From Betaproteobacteria bacterium (GTDB taxonomy: Bacteria; Pseudomonadota; Gammaproteobacteria; Burkholderiales; Thiobacillaceae): DNA of 64,000 bases. The notes below the pieces were generated by a model that saw only the letters and a list, made by a program, of their open reading frames with translations, was not told the DNA's origin and ran no database searches. This document shows positions 10,005 through 19,526 of this stretch, piece by piece. Both the position numbers and the translations under genes were made by a program. Location of the stretch: contig JACRNB010000010.1 in assembly GCA_016219425.1 (NCBI GenBank), positions 186,001-250,000 of the forward strand, in the 5' to 3' direction. The stretch's first letter is position 1. Each line of letters starts with the position of its first letter.

Positions 10005-11489
10005 ATGCTGATCACCTTCGTCATCCTCTACCTGATGCTCTCCGTGGGTATCGGCCTGTTTGCCGCCACCCGCGTGCACAACGCCAAGGACTTCGCCGTG
10101 GCGGGCCGCAGCCTGCCCCTGCCGGTGGTCACCGCCACCGTGTTCGCCACCTGGTTCGGGGCCGAGGCGGTGTTCGGCATCTCCGCCACCTTCGTGAAGG
10201 ACGGCCTCACCGGCGTGGTGGCGGACCCGTTCGGCTCCTCCCTGTGCCTGGTGTTCGCGGGCGTCCTGTTCTCACGCTATCTGTACAAGCTCAACATCCT
10301 CACCCTGGGCGACTTCTACCGCATGCGCTACAGCCGCCCGGTGGAGGTGATCACCACCTTATGCATCGTCGCCTCGTACCTGGGCTGGGTGGCGGCGCAG
10401 ATCAAGGCGCTGGGGCTGATCTTCTATGTGGTCACCGACGGCGTGGTGAGCCAGGAGGCCGGCATGATCCTGGGCACGGCCATCGTCCTGGCCTACACCA
10501 CCTTCGGCGGCATGTTCTCGGTGGCGATCCTGGATTTTGTGCAGATGGCGGTGTCCATGGGCGGGCTGTTGTTCATCGCCTTCGTGGTGAGCGGCAAGGT
10601 GGACGGCGGCGCTTCCCATGTCATCGCCCATGCGCGGGACGCCGGCAAGCTGGAGTTCTTCCCGCCCGCCGACCCGATGTTGTGGCTGACCTTTCTGGGC
10701 GCGTGGGTGACCATGATGCTGGGCTCGATCCCGCAGCAGGACGTGTTCCAGCGCATCACCTCCGCCAGCAGCCAGAAGATCGCGCTGTGGGGTTCGGTGC
10801 TGGGGGCCTCGATCTACTTCTGCTTCACCTTCGTGCCCATGTTCATCGCCTATTCGGCGACGCTGATCGACCCGAAGCTGTTCGCCGACCTGCTGGAGAA
10901 GGATACGCAACTGCTGCTGCCCACCCTGGTGCTGCAACACACGCCGCTGGTGGCGCAGGTGCTGTTCTTTGGCGCGGTGCTGTCGGCCATCATGAGCTGT
11001 TCCTCCGCCACCCTGCTCGCACCCTCCGTCACCTTTGCCGAGAACGTGTTGAAGGGCTTCTACCCGGGGATGCGCGACCACCAGTTTCTGTGGGCCATGC
11101 GCGGCAGCCTGGTGGGCTTCGCCGTGATCGTGCTGAGCTTCGCGCTCCACTCCGAGTCGTCCATCTTCAAAATGGTGGAGAACGCCTACAAGGTGACGCT
11201 GGCAGGGGCGTTCGTGCCGCTGCTGGCGGGAATTTTGTGGCGGCGCGCCACGAGCCAGGGCGCGCTGGCGGCCATCGTCGGCGGCCTGGGTTCGTGGATT
11301 CTGATCGAGGTGATGGAGGGGGAGGCCAGCCCGGTACCGCCTCAACTCATCGGCCTGGGGGTTTCCTTGCTTGGAATGTGGGCGGGGTCGTTGCTGCCGC
11401 AGTGGATCGCCCATCCCCAGTCCGCCCATGATCTGCACGCCACGATGCACCGCAAGACGGCTGCGCATACGGGGCATGTGGCGCATTGA
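10005..11489 (+). CDS. Sodium:solute symporter (SSS family)
   Basis: Inner-membrane transporter of 494 residues with about 12-13 hydrophobic helices. Family features include KDFAVAGRSLPLP after helix 1, ATWFGAEAVFGISATF in helix 2 and the run MLGSIPQQDVFQRI in the middle of the protein. The substrate cannot be read from sequence; relatives carry carboxylates, proline or solutes of unknown nature. The C-terminus is a short His-containing tail (HRKTAAHTGHVAH). It stands alone, divergent from acpS and followed by a dispersed repeat. Confidence 0.88.
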   Translation: MLITFVILYLMLSVGIGLFAATRVHNAKDFAVAGRSLPLPVVTATVFATWFGAEAVFGISATFVKDGLTGVVADPFGSSLCLVFAGVLFSRYLYKLNILTLGDFYRMRYSRPVEVITTLCIVASYLGWVAAQIKALGLIFYVVTDGVVSQEAGMILGTAIVLAYTTFGGMFSVAILDFVQMAVSMGGLLFIAFVVSGKVDGGASHVIAHARDAGKLEFFPPADPMLWLTFLGAWVTMMLGSIPQQDVFQRITSASSQKIALWGSVLGASIYFCFTFVPMFIAYSATLIDPKLFADLLEKDTQLLLPTLVLQHTPLVAQVLFFGAVLSAIMSCSSATLLAPSVTFAENVLKGFYPGMRDHQFLWAMRGSLVGFAVIVLSFALHSESSIFKMVENAYKVTLAGAFVPLLAGILWRRATSQGALAAIVGGLGSWILIEVMEGEASPVPPQLIGLGVSLLGMWAGSLLPQWIAHPQSAHDLHATMHRKTAAHTGHVAH

Positions 11490-11521
11490 GGCCGATGCAA
11501 GGGCGAGCGATGGAAGCACCC

Positions 11522-11609
11522 TGTAGGAGCCCGGCTGTGCCGGGCGATGCCTTGGCGCGGCCTTGGCGCGACGCGGGGGTGGATCGCCCGGCACAGCCGG
11601 GCTCCTACA
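11522..11609. repeat. Palindromic dispersed repeat (GTAGGAGCCCGGCT type), copy 1
   Basis: Inverted arms TGTAGGAGCCCGGCTGTGCC and the matching right arm, about 27 bases each, enclose a 34-base loop. The same arm sequence recurs at 19396, 25671, 25786, 29767 (half), 41826 and 52316, always at gene ends or between genes. REP/BIME-like; no mobility gene is adjacent. Confidence 0.9.
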
Positions 11610-11702
11610 AGGGGGACATGATCGGGGGGGACGACCATCCTCATCGGCGTCTGCACCGCCGCCACCGTTGTTTGTTCGCCCTCGGCAATCTTGTTGCGCG
11701 CA

Positions 11703-11738
11703 GCAAAACAAAAGGCCGCTTCTTTTGAAAGCGGCCTT
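11703..11738 (-). terminator. Terminator after ahcY
   Basis: On the minus strand a 10-base-pair stem (AAGGCCGCTT with AAGCGGCCTT, 7-base loop) is followed by TTTTGTTTT. It lies about 36 bases beyond the ahcY stop codon. Confidence 0.85.
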
Positions 11739-11774
11739 CGGTGTTAAGGCGGGTTTGACCGAGTACTGCGCCGA

Positions 11775-13187
<1,413 letters not shown>

Positions 13188-13274
13188 GCGAACTCCTTTG
13201 CGTGTGGCCGGGGGAATGTGATCGAGGCGTCTTGCTGTTGCGGCTCACCCGACATTCCAGACCCGGCAGGGTTG

Positions 13275-13336
13275 GTCAGGCGAGCGCAGTTGTTCGGTCC
13301 GAGCCTGGCGGAAAATCGTCGCAGCGCTCCTCGGAG
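13275..13336 (-). ncRNA. SAH riboswitch (ahcY leader)
   Basis: On the minus strand the leader begins CTCCGAGGAGCGCTGCGACG, continues with CCAGGCTCGG, and ends with AACTGCGCTCGCC. This is the order and sequence of the SAH-riboswitch aptamer: CCGAG pairs with CTCGG to form P1, and the distal GCGCTC can pair with GAGCGC to make the pseudoknot. It starts at the predicted transcription start and precedes ahcY, the canonical target. SAH binding is expected to turn expression on. Confidence 0.9.
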
Positions 13337-13343
13337 GGGCGCG

Positions 13344-13349
13344 ATTATA
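13344..13349 (-). promoter_or_regulatory. -10 element of the ahcY promoter
   Basis: A perfect TATAAT on the minus strand places the start about 7 bases on, at the first bases of the SAH aptamer. No good -35 is present at 16-18 bases. The hexamer overlaps the last codons of the upstream minus-strand gene. Confidence 0.6.
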
Positions 13350-13608
13350 GCCGCGCTTCGTCGCTCTCCATGCGGCAGCGAATGTGCCGGGTGCCGGCAA
13401 CGCCCAGGCTGGTGATCCAGTCGCTCTTCTTTTGCAAACGCGCGAGATCCAGGGCGTACAGCGTCATGCGGCAGGGAAACGGCTCCCCGCTGCGTTTGGC
13501 CGCTTCATGGTTGCGTTGCGTCCAGATCCCGTCTTCTTCCAGAAAGCACCGCCCTGGTTCACAGTGGCACGCCACCCTGTATTCCTTGTCGTTGTTGCCG
13601 TCCTGCAT
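13345..13608 (-). CDS. Small conserved-looking protein of unknown function
   Basis: Not recognised. The ATG at MQDGNNDKEY is preferred because CAGGAG lies 6 bases upstream; this gives 87 residues, soluble, with a Cys-containing segment (VACHCEPGRCF) and a charged C-terminus. A longer start 16 codons upstream has no clear ribosome site. Its last codons overlap the ahcY -10 element, so transcription of this gene could interfere with or feed into ahcY. It is divergent from the HTH regulator at 13719, with a palindrome between them. Confidence 0.6.
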   Translation of the reverse strand: MQDGNNDKEYRVACHCEPGRCFLEEDGIWTQRNHEAAKRSGEPFPCRMTLYALDLARLQKKSDWITSLGVAGTRHIRCRMESDEARL

Positions 13609-13680
13609 GTTTTCTCCTGATGATTTGGTCGGTTTGGAGAAAGGATAGACCGCCATTTACTTTTGGGGCAACAGGCAAGT

Positions 13681-13695
13681 TCTACTGAAAGTAGA
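13681..13695. promoter_or_regulatory. Candidate operator between divergent genes
   Basis: Perfect inverted repeat TCTAC-TGAAA-GTAGA, 24 bases before the ATG of the HTH protein and in the shared upstream region of the divergent small gene. Autoregulation by the HTH protein is an inference from position only. Confidence 0.4.
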
Positions 13696-13718
13696 GATCG
13701 CCGTTGTTAGCGTTGGTC

Positions 13719-14150
13719 ATGCAATCAATTCTGGAACGAGAAGCCTTCAGCCTCCGGCTGCGCGAGTGTCTGGCGCGCATGGGTGCGGGGTCGGGTACGG
13801 GGCCGAGCTGGCTGGCTCGGGAATTCAATCGCCGCTATCCGGGTGCGCCGGTCAGCCTGCATGCCGCGCGCAAATGGCTGTTGGGCGAGGCCATACCGGC
13901 TCAGGACAAACTGCGCGTCCTTTCGGACTGGCTGGGAGTGACGGCGGAATGGCTGCGCTACGGGGCCGGTTCCGCTTACGTCCTGAGAGAACCCTCACCC
14001 GGCGCGGGGCTGGATTACCCGCTCATGCGCGAGATTGCGGCCTTGTCCGACCTGCACCGCGAGGCGGTGCGCGAACTGGTCAGCGCATTGCGGCGCGCGG
14101 AAGAGGTGGAAAAAACGAGGTGTGGCGGAAAAAACGAGGTGTCGGAATAG
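13719..14150 (+). CDS. Small HTH transcriptional regulator (Cro/C1-like)
   Basis: 143-residue protein. Residues about 10-80 resemble a phage-repressor-type helix-turn-helix domain: LRECLARM, then SWLAREFNRRYP, VSLHAARKWLLGE and LRVLSDWLGVTAEWLRYG, a layout common in small betaproteobacterial XRE regulators. The C-terminal part (PLMREIAALSDLHREAVREL) is helical. The ATG at MQSILERE is chosen over a TTG five codons earlier. The last codons contain a tandem 16-base repeat that may also serve the next gene's promoter. Targets are unknown; the palindrome at 13681 is a candidate. Confidence 0.75.
   Translation: MQSILEREAFSLRLRECLARMGAGSGTGPSWLAREFNRRYPGAPVSLHAARKWLLGEAIPAQDKLRVLSDWLGVTAEWLRYGAGSAYVLREPSPGAGLDYPLMREIAALSDLHREAVRELVSALRRAEEVEKTRCGGKNEVSE
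14108..14142 (+). repeat. Tandem 16-base direct repeat, possible upstream activator sites
   Basis: GGAAAAAACGAGGTGT occurs twice with a 19-base period at the end of the HTH gene. The copies lie about 110-150 bases upstream of the start site predicted from the sigma-54 element at 14229, the usual range for enhancer-binding-protein sites. Function is inferred from position. Confidence 0.45.
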
Positions 14151-14228
14151 TTAACGTTTTGTTCGCGTATTTTTCCAATACAGGGAAAAAGGTTTTTCTT
14201 TTCATGATGTTATTCAAGTAAATGCGGG

Positions 14229-14244
14229 TGGTCCGATTCTTGCT
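14229..14244 (+). promoter_or_regulatory. Sigma-54 (-24/-12) promoter of the PEP-CTERM gene
   Basis: TGGTCCGATTCTTGCT keeps the invariant GG and GC with exactly ten bases between and matches TTGCW in the -12 half. Transcription would start near 14255, about 30 bases before the ATG. AT-rich DNA (14151-14220) lies just upstream, as expected for bending. PEP-CTERM genes in related bacteria are known to be controlled by PrsK/PrsR and RpoN; rpoN is in this window. Confidence 0.7.
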
Positions 14245-14285
14245 GAATGCTGCCCGTTCCAATGACTCGCCTCGGAGTTGATCGC

Positions 14286-14930
14286 ATGAAACCCCAAACC
14301 ATCGTCCTGGCGCTCGCCCTGAGCGCCGCCGGTAGCGCCCAGGCAGGCATCGTGTCCGCCTTCTCGGAAAACTTTGAAGGCACGCTCGCCGCCTGGACGG
14401 ATCGCAATCCGTCGAATCCCGAAGCCGCCATCGTCATCGACCCGCTGCGCGCCGGGAACCATGTCCTCAGCTTCAACCGGCTGGGGTCTGCGGGAAGCAT
14501 TTACACCACCGACCTCATCACCAGCAGCGGCAATTTCACGGTTTCCTTTGAATACCTGGGCCGTCTCGGCCAGGGCGGCGCACCCAACGACCTGGGCGGT
14601 TTCTTCGGCATCAGCCAGGGCCTGCCCGGCACGCATTACTGGGTGGCGGGAACCGGCTCCTACCCCGCGCCCATCGACCTGATCGACGACGGAACGTGGC
14701 ACTCCTACACCCTCACCTTCGCCTCGCCCGTGGGCTCGCTGGTGCATCTGATGTACGAGGACTACGCGGGTTCGGGCGGGGTGGCGGGGGATGTGTATTT
14801 CGACAACATCCGCTTCAACGACCAGAACGTCCCCCCCGCGCCGTTCCAGGCTGTGCCGGAACCGCTCTCGACCGCGCTGTTTGGCGTGGGTCTGGCGGCC
14901 CTCGGTTTCAGCCGTCGCCGCAAGGCGTAG
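14286..14930 (+). CDS. PEP-CTERM sorting domain protein, exported
   Basis: 214-residue secreted protein. It has an N-terminal signal peptide (MKPQTIVLALALSAAGSAQA), a single beta-rich domain without a recognised activity (it includes FSENFEGTLAAW and VYFDNIRFND, reminiscent of carbohydrate-binding jelly-roll folds), and a C-terminal PEP-CTERM tail: VPEPLS, a hydrophobic helix and RRRKA. The tail is the substrate of exosortase (EpsH/XrtA) in exopolysaccharide producers; the sorting enzyme is not in this window. The gene has its own sigma-54-type promoter and a terminator shared with metK. Confidence 0.9.
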   Translation: MKPQTIVLALALSAAGSAQAGIVSAFSENFEGTLAAWTDRNPSNPEAAIVIDPLRAGNHVLSFNRLGSAGSIYTTDLITSSGNFTVSFEYLGRLGQGGAPNDLGGFFGISQGLPGTHYWVAGTGSYPAPIDLIDDGTWHSYTLTFASPVGSLVHLMYEDYAGSGGVAGDVYFDNIRFNDQNVPPAPFQAVPEPLSTALFGVGLAALGFSRRRKA

Positions 14931-14955
14931 CGACGGAGGTTTTTCCGCCCTCCTG

Positions 14956-14991
14956 AAACGACAAGCCCGGCATTTGCCGGGCTTGTCGTTT
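14956..14991. terminator. Bidirectional terminator between the PEP-CTERM gene and metK
   Basis: A 16-base-pair stem AAACGACAAGCCCGGC closes a 4-base loop. A T-rich end on both strands lets it stop both convergent genes. Confidence 0.85.
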
Positions 14992-15014
14992 GTGTTGGCG
15001 GCTGCGCCGTGGCC

Positions 15015-16208
<1,194 letters not shown>

Positions 16209-16348
16209 TTTTGAAACTCCTGTTGTGTCGCCCCCAATTTGCCGGCGTAACCGGCTCCGGGGCCAGGAGCGGGGACGCTTTAGCTGCATTTGTATCCCGC
16301 CCGCAATTTGTCTAGTGCATGACTGCAATTAACTCGGCGGCTGCGATA

Positions 16349-16378
16349 ATTCTACGCACCTGCACAAAACCCGGTCAA
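16349..16378 (-). promoter_or_regulatory. Sigma-70 promoter of metK
   Basis: Minus-strand TTGACC (16378-16373) and TAGAAT (16354-16349) are separated by 18 bases, upstream of a 134-base leader. The only A+T-rich stretch in the metK/acyltransferase intergenic region falls here. Confidence 0.6.
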
Positions 16379-16385
16379 ACCCGCC

Positions 16386-17246
16386 TTGCCTTTCCTACTT
16401 CGCCTCCTTGCCCGATTCCCGCTGCCGCTGATTCATCTCCTGGGCGCGCTCATCGGTCTGCTGGCTCTGTTGCGGGGGCGACATCGCCGCATCATGCGGG
16501 AAAACCTGCGTACCGCAGGCCTGGACCGACCTGGCATGGTGTTGGCGGCCAGCATCGAATTCGGCAAGGGCGTGGTGGAGCTCTTTCCCGTCTGGCTGCG
16601 GCCTTACGACCAGATCTTGCGTTGGGTGCGCGAGGTGCATGGTTGGGAACATGTGGAAGCGGCGCTGGCGCGGGGCAAGGGGGTGATCGTGCTGGGGCCG
16701 CATCTGGGCTGTCTGGAATTGGCGGGCCTCTACATTGCCAGCCGGCTTCCCATCACCGCCCTGTACAGCCAGCCGCGCCAGGACTGGGTGCACGCGATGA
16801 TGCAGGCGGGGCGCAACCGGGGAAAGGCGCAGATGGTGGAGCCTTCCCTGAAAGGCGTGCGCGCCCTGCTCACCGCCTTGCGCCGCAACGAGGCCGCCTG
16901 GGTGCTGCCGGACCAGACCGCGAATCGCGGTGACGGCCAGTGGATGCGTCTGTTCGGGCGCTGGGCCTACATGCCCACCCTGTTTTACCGGCTCCAGTCC
17001 GCCACCAGCGCCGCCCCGCTGATCTTCGCCGGCGAGCGTCTGCCGTTCGGGCGCGGCTACCGCCTCTGGATCGAACCCCTGCCGGAGCTGCCGGCGGAAG
17101 CGGGGCGCGCCGCCGAGGTGGTGAACGGCAGCATCGAGGCCATGATCCGCCGCTTTCCCGCCCAGTACCTGTGGAGCTACCGCCTGTACCGTTTCCAGGC
17201 CGACGTGCCGCCGCCGCCCGGAGAGGCGTCCGGAGTGACGTCGTGA
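16386..17246 (+). CDS. Lysophospholipid/lipid A acyltransferase (LpxL/HtrB family), first copy
   Basis: Inner-membrane acyltransferase predicted to add a secondary acyl chain to lipid A. It uses a TTG start (PFLLRLLARFPLP), 286 residues. An N-terminal membrane helix (LIHLLGALIGLLALL) is followed by the HX4E catalytic motif in VLGPHLGCLELAG and by the LPDQTANRGDGQW segment. GTGA overlap couples it to a second homologue, so the pair probably supplies two late acylations. It is divergent from metK, and the promoter must lie within the 177 bases between them. Confidence 0.9.
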   Translation: MPFLLRLLARFPLPLIHLLGALIGLLALLRGRHRRIMRENLRTAGLDRPGMVLAASIEFGKGVVELFPVWLRPYDQILRWVREVHGWEHVEAALARGKGVIVLGPHLGCLELAGLYIASRLPITALYSQPRQDWVHAMMQAGRNRGKAQMVEPSLKGVRALLTALRRNEAAWVLPDQTANRGDGQWMRLFGRWAYMPTLFYRLQSATSAAPLIFAGERLPFGRGYRLWIEPLPELPAEAGRAAEVVNGSIEAMIRRFPAQYLWSYRLYRFQADVPPPPGEASGVTS

Positions 17247-18130
17247 GCCGCCTGGGGCCGGCCCTGCTCTGGCTGCTTTGGCGTCTGCTGCCCCGCGCCG
17301 CGCTGGCGGGATGCGGGAGCGCCCTGGGCGAGCTCATCTTTCACCTCGCCCCGTCGCGTCGACGCATCGCCCGCACCAACCTGCGCCTGTGTTTTCCGGA
17401 CAGGAGCGAGGCCGATATTCGCCGCATCATCCGCGCCCAGTTTCGCGCCCTGGGCCGCGTCACCCTGCTGGAGGCGGTGTCCTGGTGGGGCAGCCGGGCG
17501 GAGGTGGAGGCACTGACCCGCTTCGAGGGCATGGAGCACATGACGCCCCACCTGGGCCAGCCCGTGATCTGGCTCGCGCCCCACTTTCTCGGTCTCAACA
17601 TCGGCGGGGTGCGGGTGACGGCGGAGTTCGCGCCCATCGTCTCGCTCTACTCCCGCATCAAGAATCCCCGCCTGGATCGCCTCATGCTCCACGCCCGCAC
17701 CCGCTTCGAGCACGGCGGGCGGCATTCGCTGATGTACTCCCGCCAGGACGGCATCAAGCCGGTGGTCAAGGCCATCCGCCAGGGGCTCCCCTTCTACTAC
17801 CTGCCGGATATGGACTACGGCGCGCGCGACGCCGTATTCGCGCCCTTCTTCGGCGTACCCGCGGCCACCATCACCGGCCTGCCGCGCCTGGCCCGCGCCA
17901 CGGGCGCGGTCGTCATTCCCGCCATCACGCGCCAGGAAGGCGGCGGCTTCGTCACCCGTTTCTACCCGGCCTGGGAGCGCTACCCCACGGACGATCTGGA
18001 CGCCGACGTGCGGCGCATGAACGCCTTTATCGAAGACCGCATCCGCGAGATGCCGGAGCAGTATTTCTGGCTGCACAAGCGCTTCAAGACTCGCCCGCCG
18101 GGCGCGCCCAGCCTGTATGAGGAGACCTGA
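17243..18130 (+). CDS. LpxL-family acyltransferase, second copy, with altered catalytic motif
   Basis: 295 residues from a GTG start that overlaps the previous stop (GTGA). It has an N-terminal hydrophobic segment, SRRRIARTNLRLCFPD, the motif region WLAPHFLGLNIGG and YLPDMDYGARDAVF. Active LpxL/LpxM enzymes carry His followed four residues later by Asp or Glu; here the acidic position is Asn (His114, Asn119, codon AAC), one base from Asp. It might be inactive, altered in rate, or a sequencing difference. It is followed one base later by the CoA-binding protein gene. Confidence 0.88.
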   Translation: MSRLGPALLWLLWRLLPRAALAGCGSALGELIFHLAPSRRRIARTNLRLCFPDRSEADIRRIIRAQFRALGRVTLLEAVSWWGSRAEVEALTRFEGMEHMTPHLGQPVIWLAPHFLGLNIGGVRVTAEFAPIVSLYSRIKNPRLDRLMLHARTRFEHGGRHSLMYSRQDGIKPVVKAIRQGLPFYYLPDMDYGARDAVFAPFFGVPAATITGLPRLARATGAVVIPAITRQEGGGFVTRFYPAWERYPTDDLDADVRRMNAFIEDRIREMPEQYFWLHKRFKTRPPGAPSLYEET

Positions 18131-18131
18131 C

Positions 18132-18551
18132 ATGCTGTTCCAGAACCCCGCCCCTGAAGACATCAAGGCGCTGCTGACGCGCGTGAAGACGATTGCCGTG
18201 GTGGGCCTCTCGCCCAAGCCGGATCGCCCCAGCTATGGCGTGTCCCTGGCCATGCAGCGTTTCGGCTACCGCATCGTGCCGGTGCGTCCGGCCCTGGACC
18301 AGGCCCTGGGTGAAAAGGCGTACGCCCGGCTGGCGGACATTCCCTTCCCGGTGGACCTGGTCAACGTGTTCCGCGCCGCCGCCGCCATCCCCGGCGTGGT
18401 GGAAGAAACCCTGGCCATCGGCGCGCCCGCGATCTGGATTCAGGAAGGCATCGTCCATGACGAGGCCGCCGAGCGGGCGCGGGCGGCGGGTCTCACTGTG
18501 GTGATGGACCGCTGTATCTGGAAGGAATATGTGGGACGGATGACGGCATGA
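18132..18551 (+). CDS. CoA-binding (YccU-like) protein
   Basis: 139-residue Rossmann-fold protein of the CoA-binding domain family: [19 protein letters not shown] near the start, YRIVPVRP, and [17 protein letters not shown] toward the end. Relatives bind CoA or nucleotide, but their role is not settled. GGAGA lies just upstream of the ATG. The stop overlaps the dapF start (ATGA), so it is translated with dapF and the acyltransferases. Confidence 0.88.
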   Translation: MLFQNPAPEDIKALLTRVKTIAVVGLSPKPDRPSYGVSLAMQRFGYRIVPVRPALDQALGEKAYARLADIPFPVDLVNVFRAAAAIPGVVEETLAIGAPAIWIQEGIVHDEAAERARAAGLTVVMDRCIWKEYVGRMTA

Positions 18552-19399
18552 AACTGAAATTCACCAAGATGCAGGGCGCGGGCAACGACTTCGTGGTGCT
18601 CGATGGCGTGCGCCAGAGGCTGAACCTGAGCCCCGACCACTACCGCGCCCTGGCCGAGCGCCATTTCGGCATCGGCTGCGACCAGATCCTGGTGGTGGAA
18701 CCCGCCACCCAGCCCGATTGCGACTTCCGCTACCGCATCTTCAACGCCGACGGCGGCGAAGTGCAGCAATGCGGCAACGGCGCGCGCTGCTTTGTGCGCT
18801 TCGTGCACGACCAGGGGCTCACGCCCAAGCGCGAGATTCGCGTCGAGACCGCCGCCGGCGTCATCGTGCCGCGCCTGGAAGACGATGGCCGTGTCACCGT
18901 GGACATGGGACCGCCCCGCTTCGCCCCCGCCGCGATCCCCTTTCTGGCCGACGCCGAGGCGCTGACCTATGTGCTCGACGTGGACGGCGAGCCCGTGGAG
19001 GTTTCCGCCCTCTCGATGGGCAACCCCCATGCCGTGCGCGTGGTGTGCAACCTGGACGCCGCCCCGGTGCAGGAACTGGGCGCGAAGATCGAACGCCACC
19101 CCCGCTTCCCGGAACGGGTCAATGTCGGCTTCATGCAGGTGCTGCACCGGCGCGAGGTGCGCCTGCGCGTCTACGAGCGCGGTGCGGGCGAGACCCTGGC
19201 CTGCGGCACCGGCGCCTGCGCCGCCGTGGTCGCCGGCATCCGCCGCGACCTGCTCGACGACGAGGTGCGGGTGCACGCCCTGGGCGGCGACCTCAACATC
19301 CGCTGGGGCGGCGTCGGGCAATCGGTGTTCCTCACCGGGCCGGCGGAGACCGTGTTCACGGGCGAAATCACCCTACCAACTCCCCGCCCCACCGCGTAG
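18548..19399 (+). CDS. dapF: Diaminopimelate epimerase
   Basis: Interconverts LL- and meso-diaminopimelate for peptidoglycan and lysine. It has 283 residues. The two catalytic cysteines are Cys75 in QQCGNGARC and Cys219 in LACGTGACA. The stop codon TAG is made by the left edge of a dispersed palindrome (GCG TAG GAG), so an insertion there has probably set the C-terminus. In many proteobacteria dapF is followed directly by DUF484 and xerC; here 4.7 kb of zinc-transport genes intervene. Confidence 0.97.
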   Translation: MKLKFTKMQGAGNDFVVLDGVRQRLNLSPDHYRALAERHFGIGCDQILVVEPATQPDCDFRYRIFNADGGEVQQCGNGARCFVRFVHDQGLTPKREIRVETAAGVIVPRLEDDGRVTVDMGPPRFAPAAIPFLADAEALTYVLDVDGEPVEVSALSMGNPHAVRVVCNLDAAPVQELGAKIERHPRFPERVNVGFMQVLHRREVRLRVYERGAGETLACGTGACAAVVAGIRRDLLDDEVRVHALGGDLNIRWGGVGQSVFLTGPAETVFTGEITLPTPRPTA

Positions 19400-19475
19400 G
19401 AGCCCGGCTATGCCGGGCGATCAACGTTGACGCCTGGGCAAACCGCTGATCGCCCGGCATAGCCGGGCTCCTACA
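19396..19475. repeat. Palindromic dispersed repeat (GTAGGAGCCCGGCT type), copy 2
   Basis: Arms GTAGGAGCCCGGCTATGCC and complement surround a 27-base loop. It overlaps the dapF stop codon and precedes the zinc operon, marking the left junction of that block. Confidence 0.9.
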
Positions 19476-19496
19476 GGCTGGGGCTTTCGCGCTACC

Positions 19497-19513
19497 ATGC
19501 AACCGTGTTGCAT
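19497..19513. promoter_or_regulatory. Candidate Zur-type operator ahead of the zinc operon
   Basis: Perfect palindrome ATGCAAC-CGT-GTTGCAT, 13 bases before the CobW start. Its position, size and A/T-ended symmetry fit a Fur-family operator, and Zur is the expected repressor of such an operon. No zur gene is in the window and the site differs from the enterobacterial consensus, so the assignment is inferred. Confidence 0.55.
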
Positions 19514-19526
19514 TAACGGCCTGACC

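Noticed and set aside
11522-11609. GTAGGAGCCCGGCT palindromes as insertion sequences
   Set aside because: No transposase, no consistent target duplication and only about 80-90 bases in length; they fit REP/BIME-like repeats.
16209-16342. Known SAM riboswitch class upstream of metK
   Set aside because: No SAM-I, SAM-II or SAM/SAH core sequence could be matched; only short hairpins are present.
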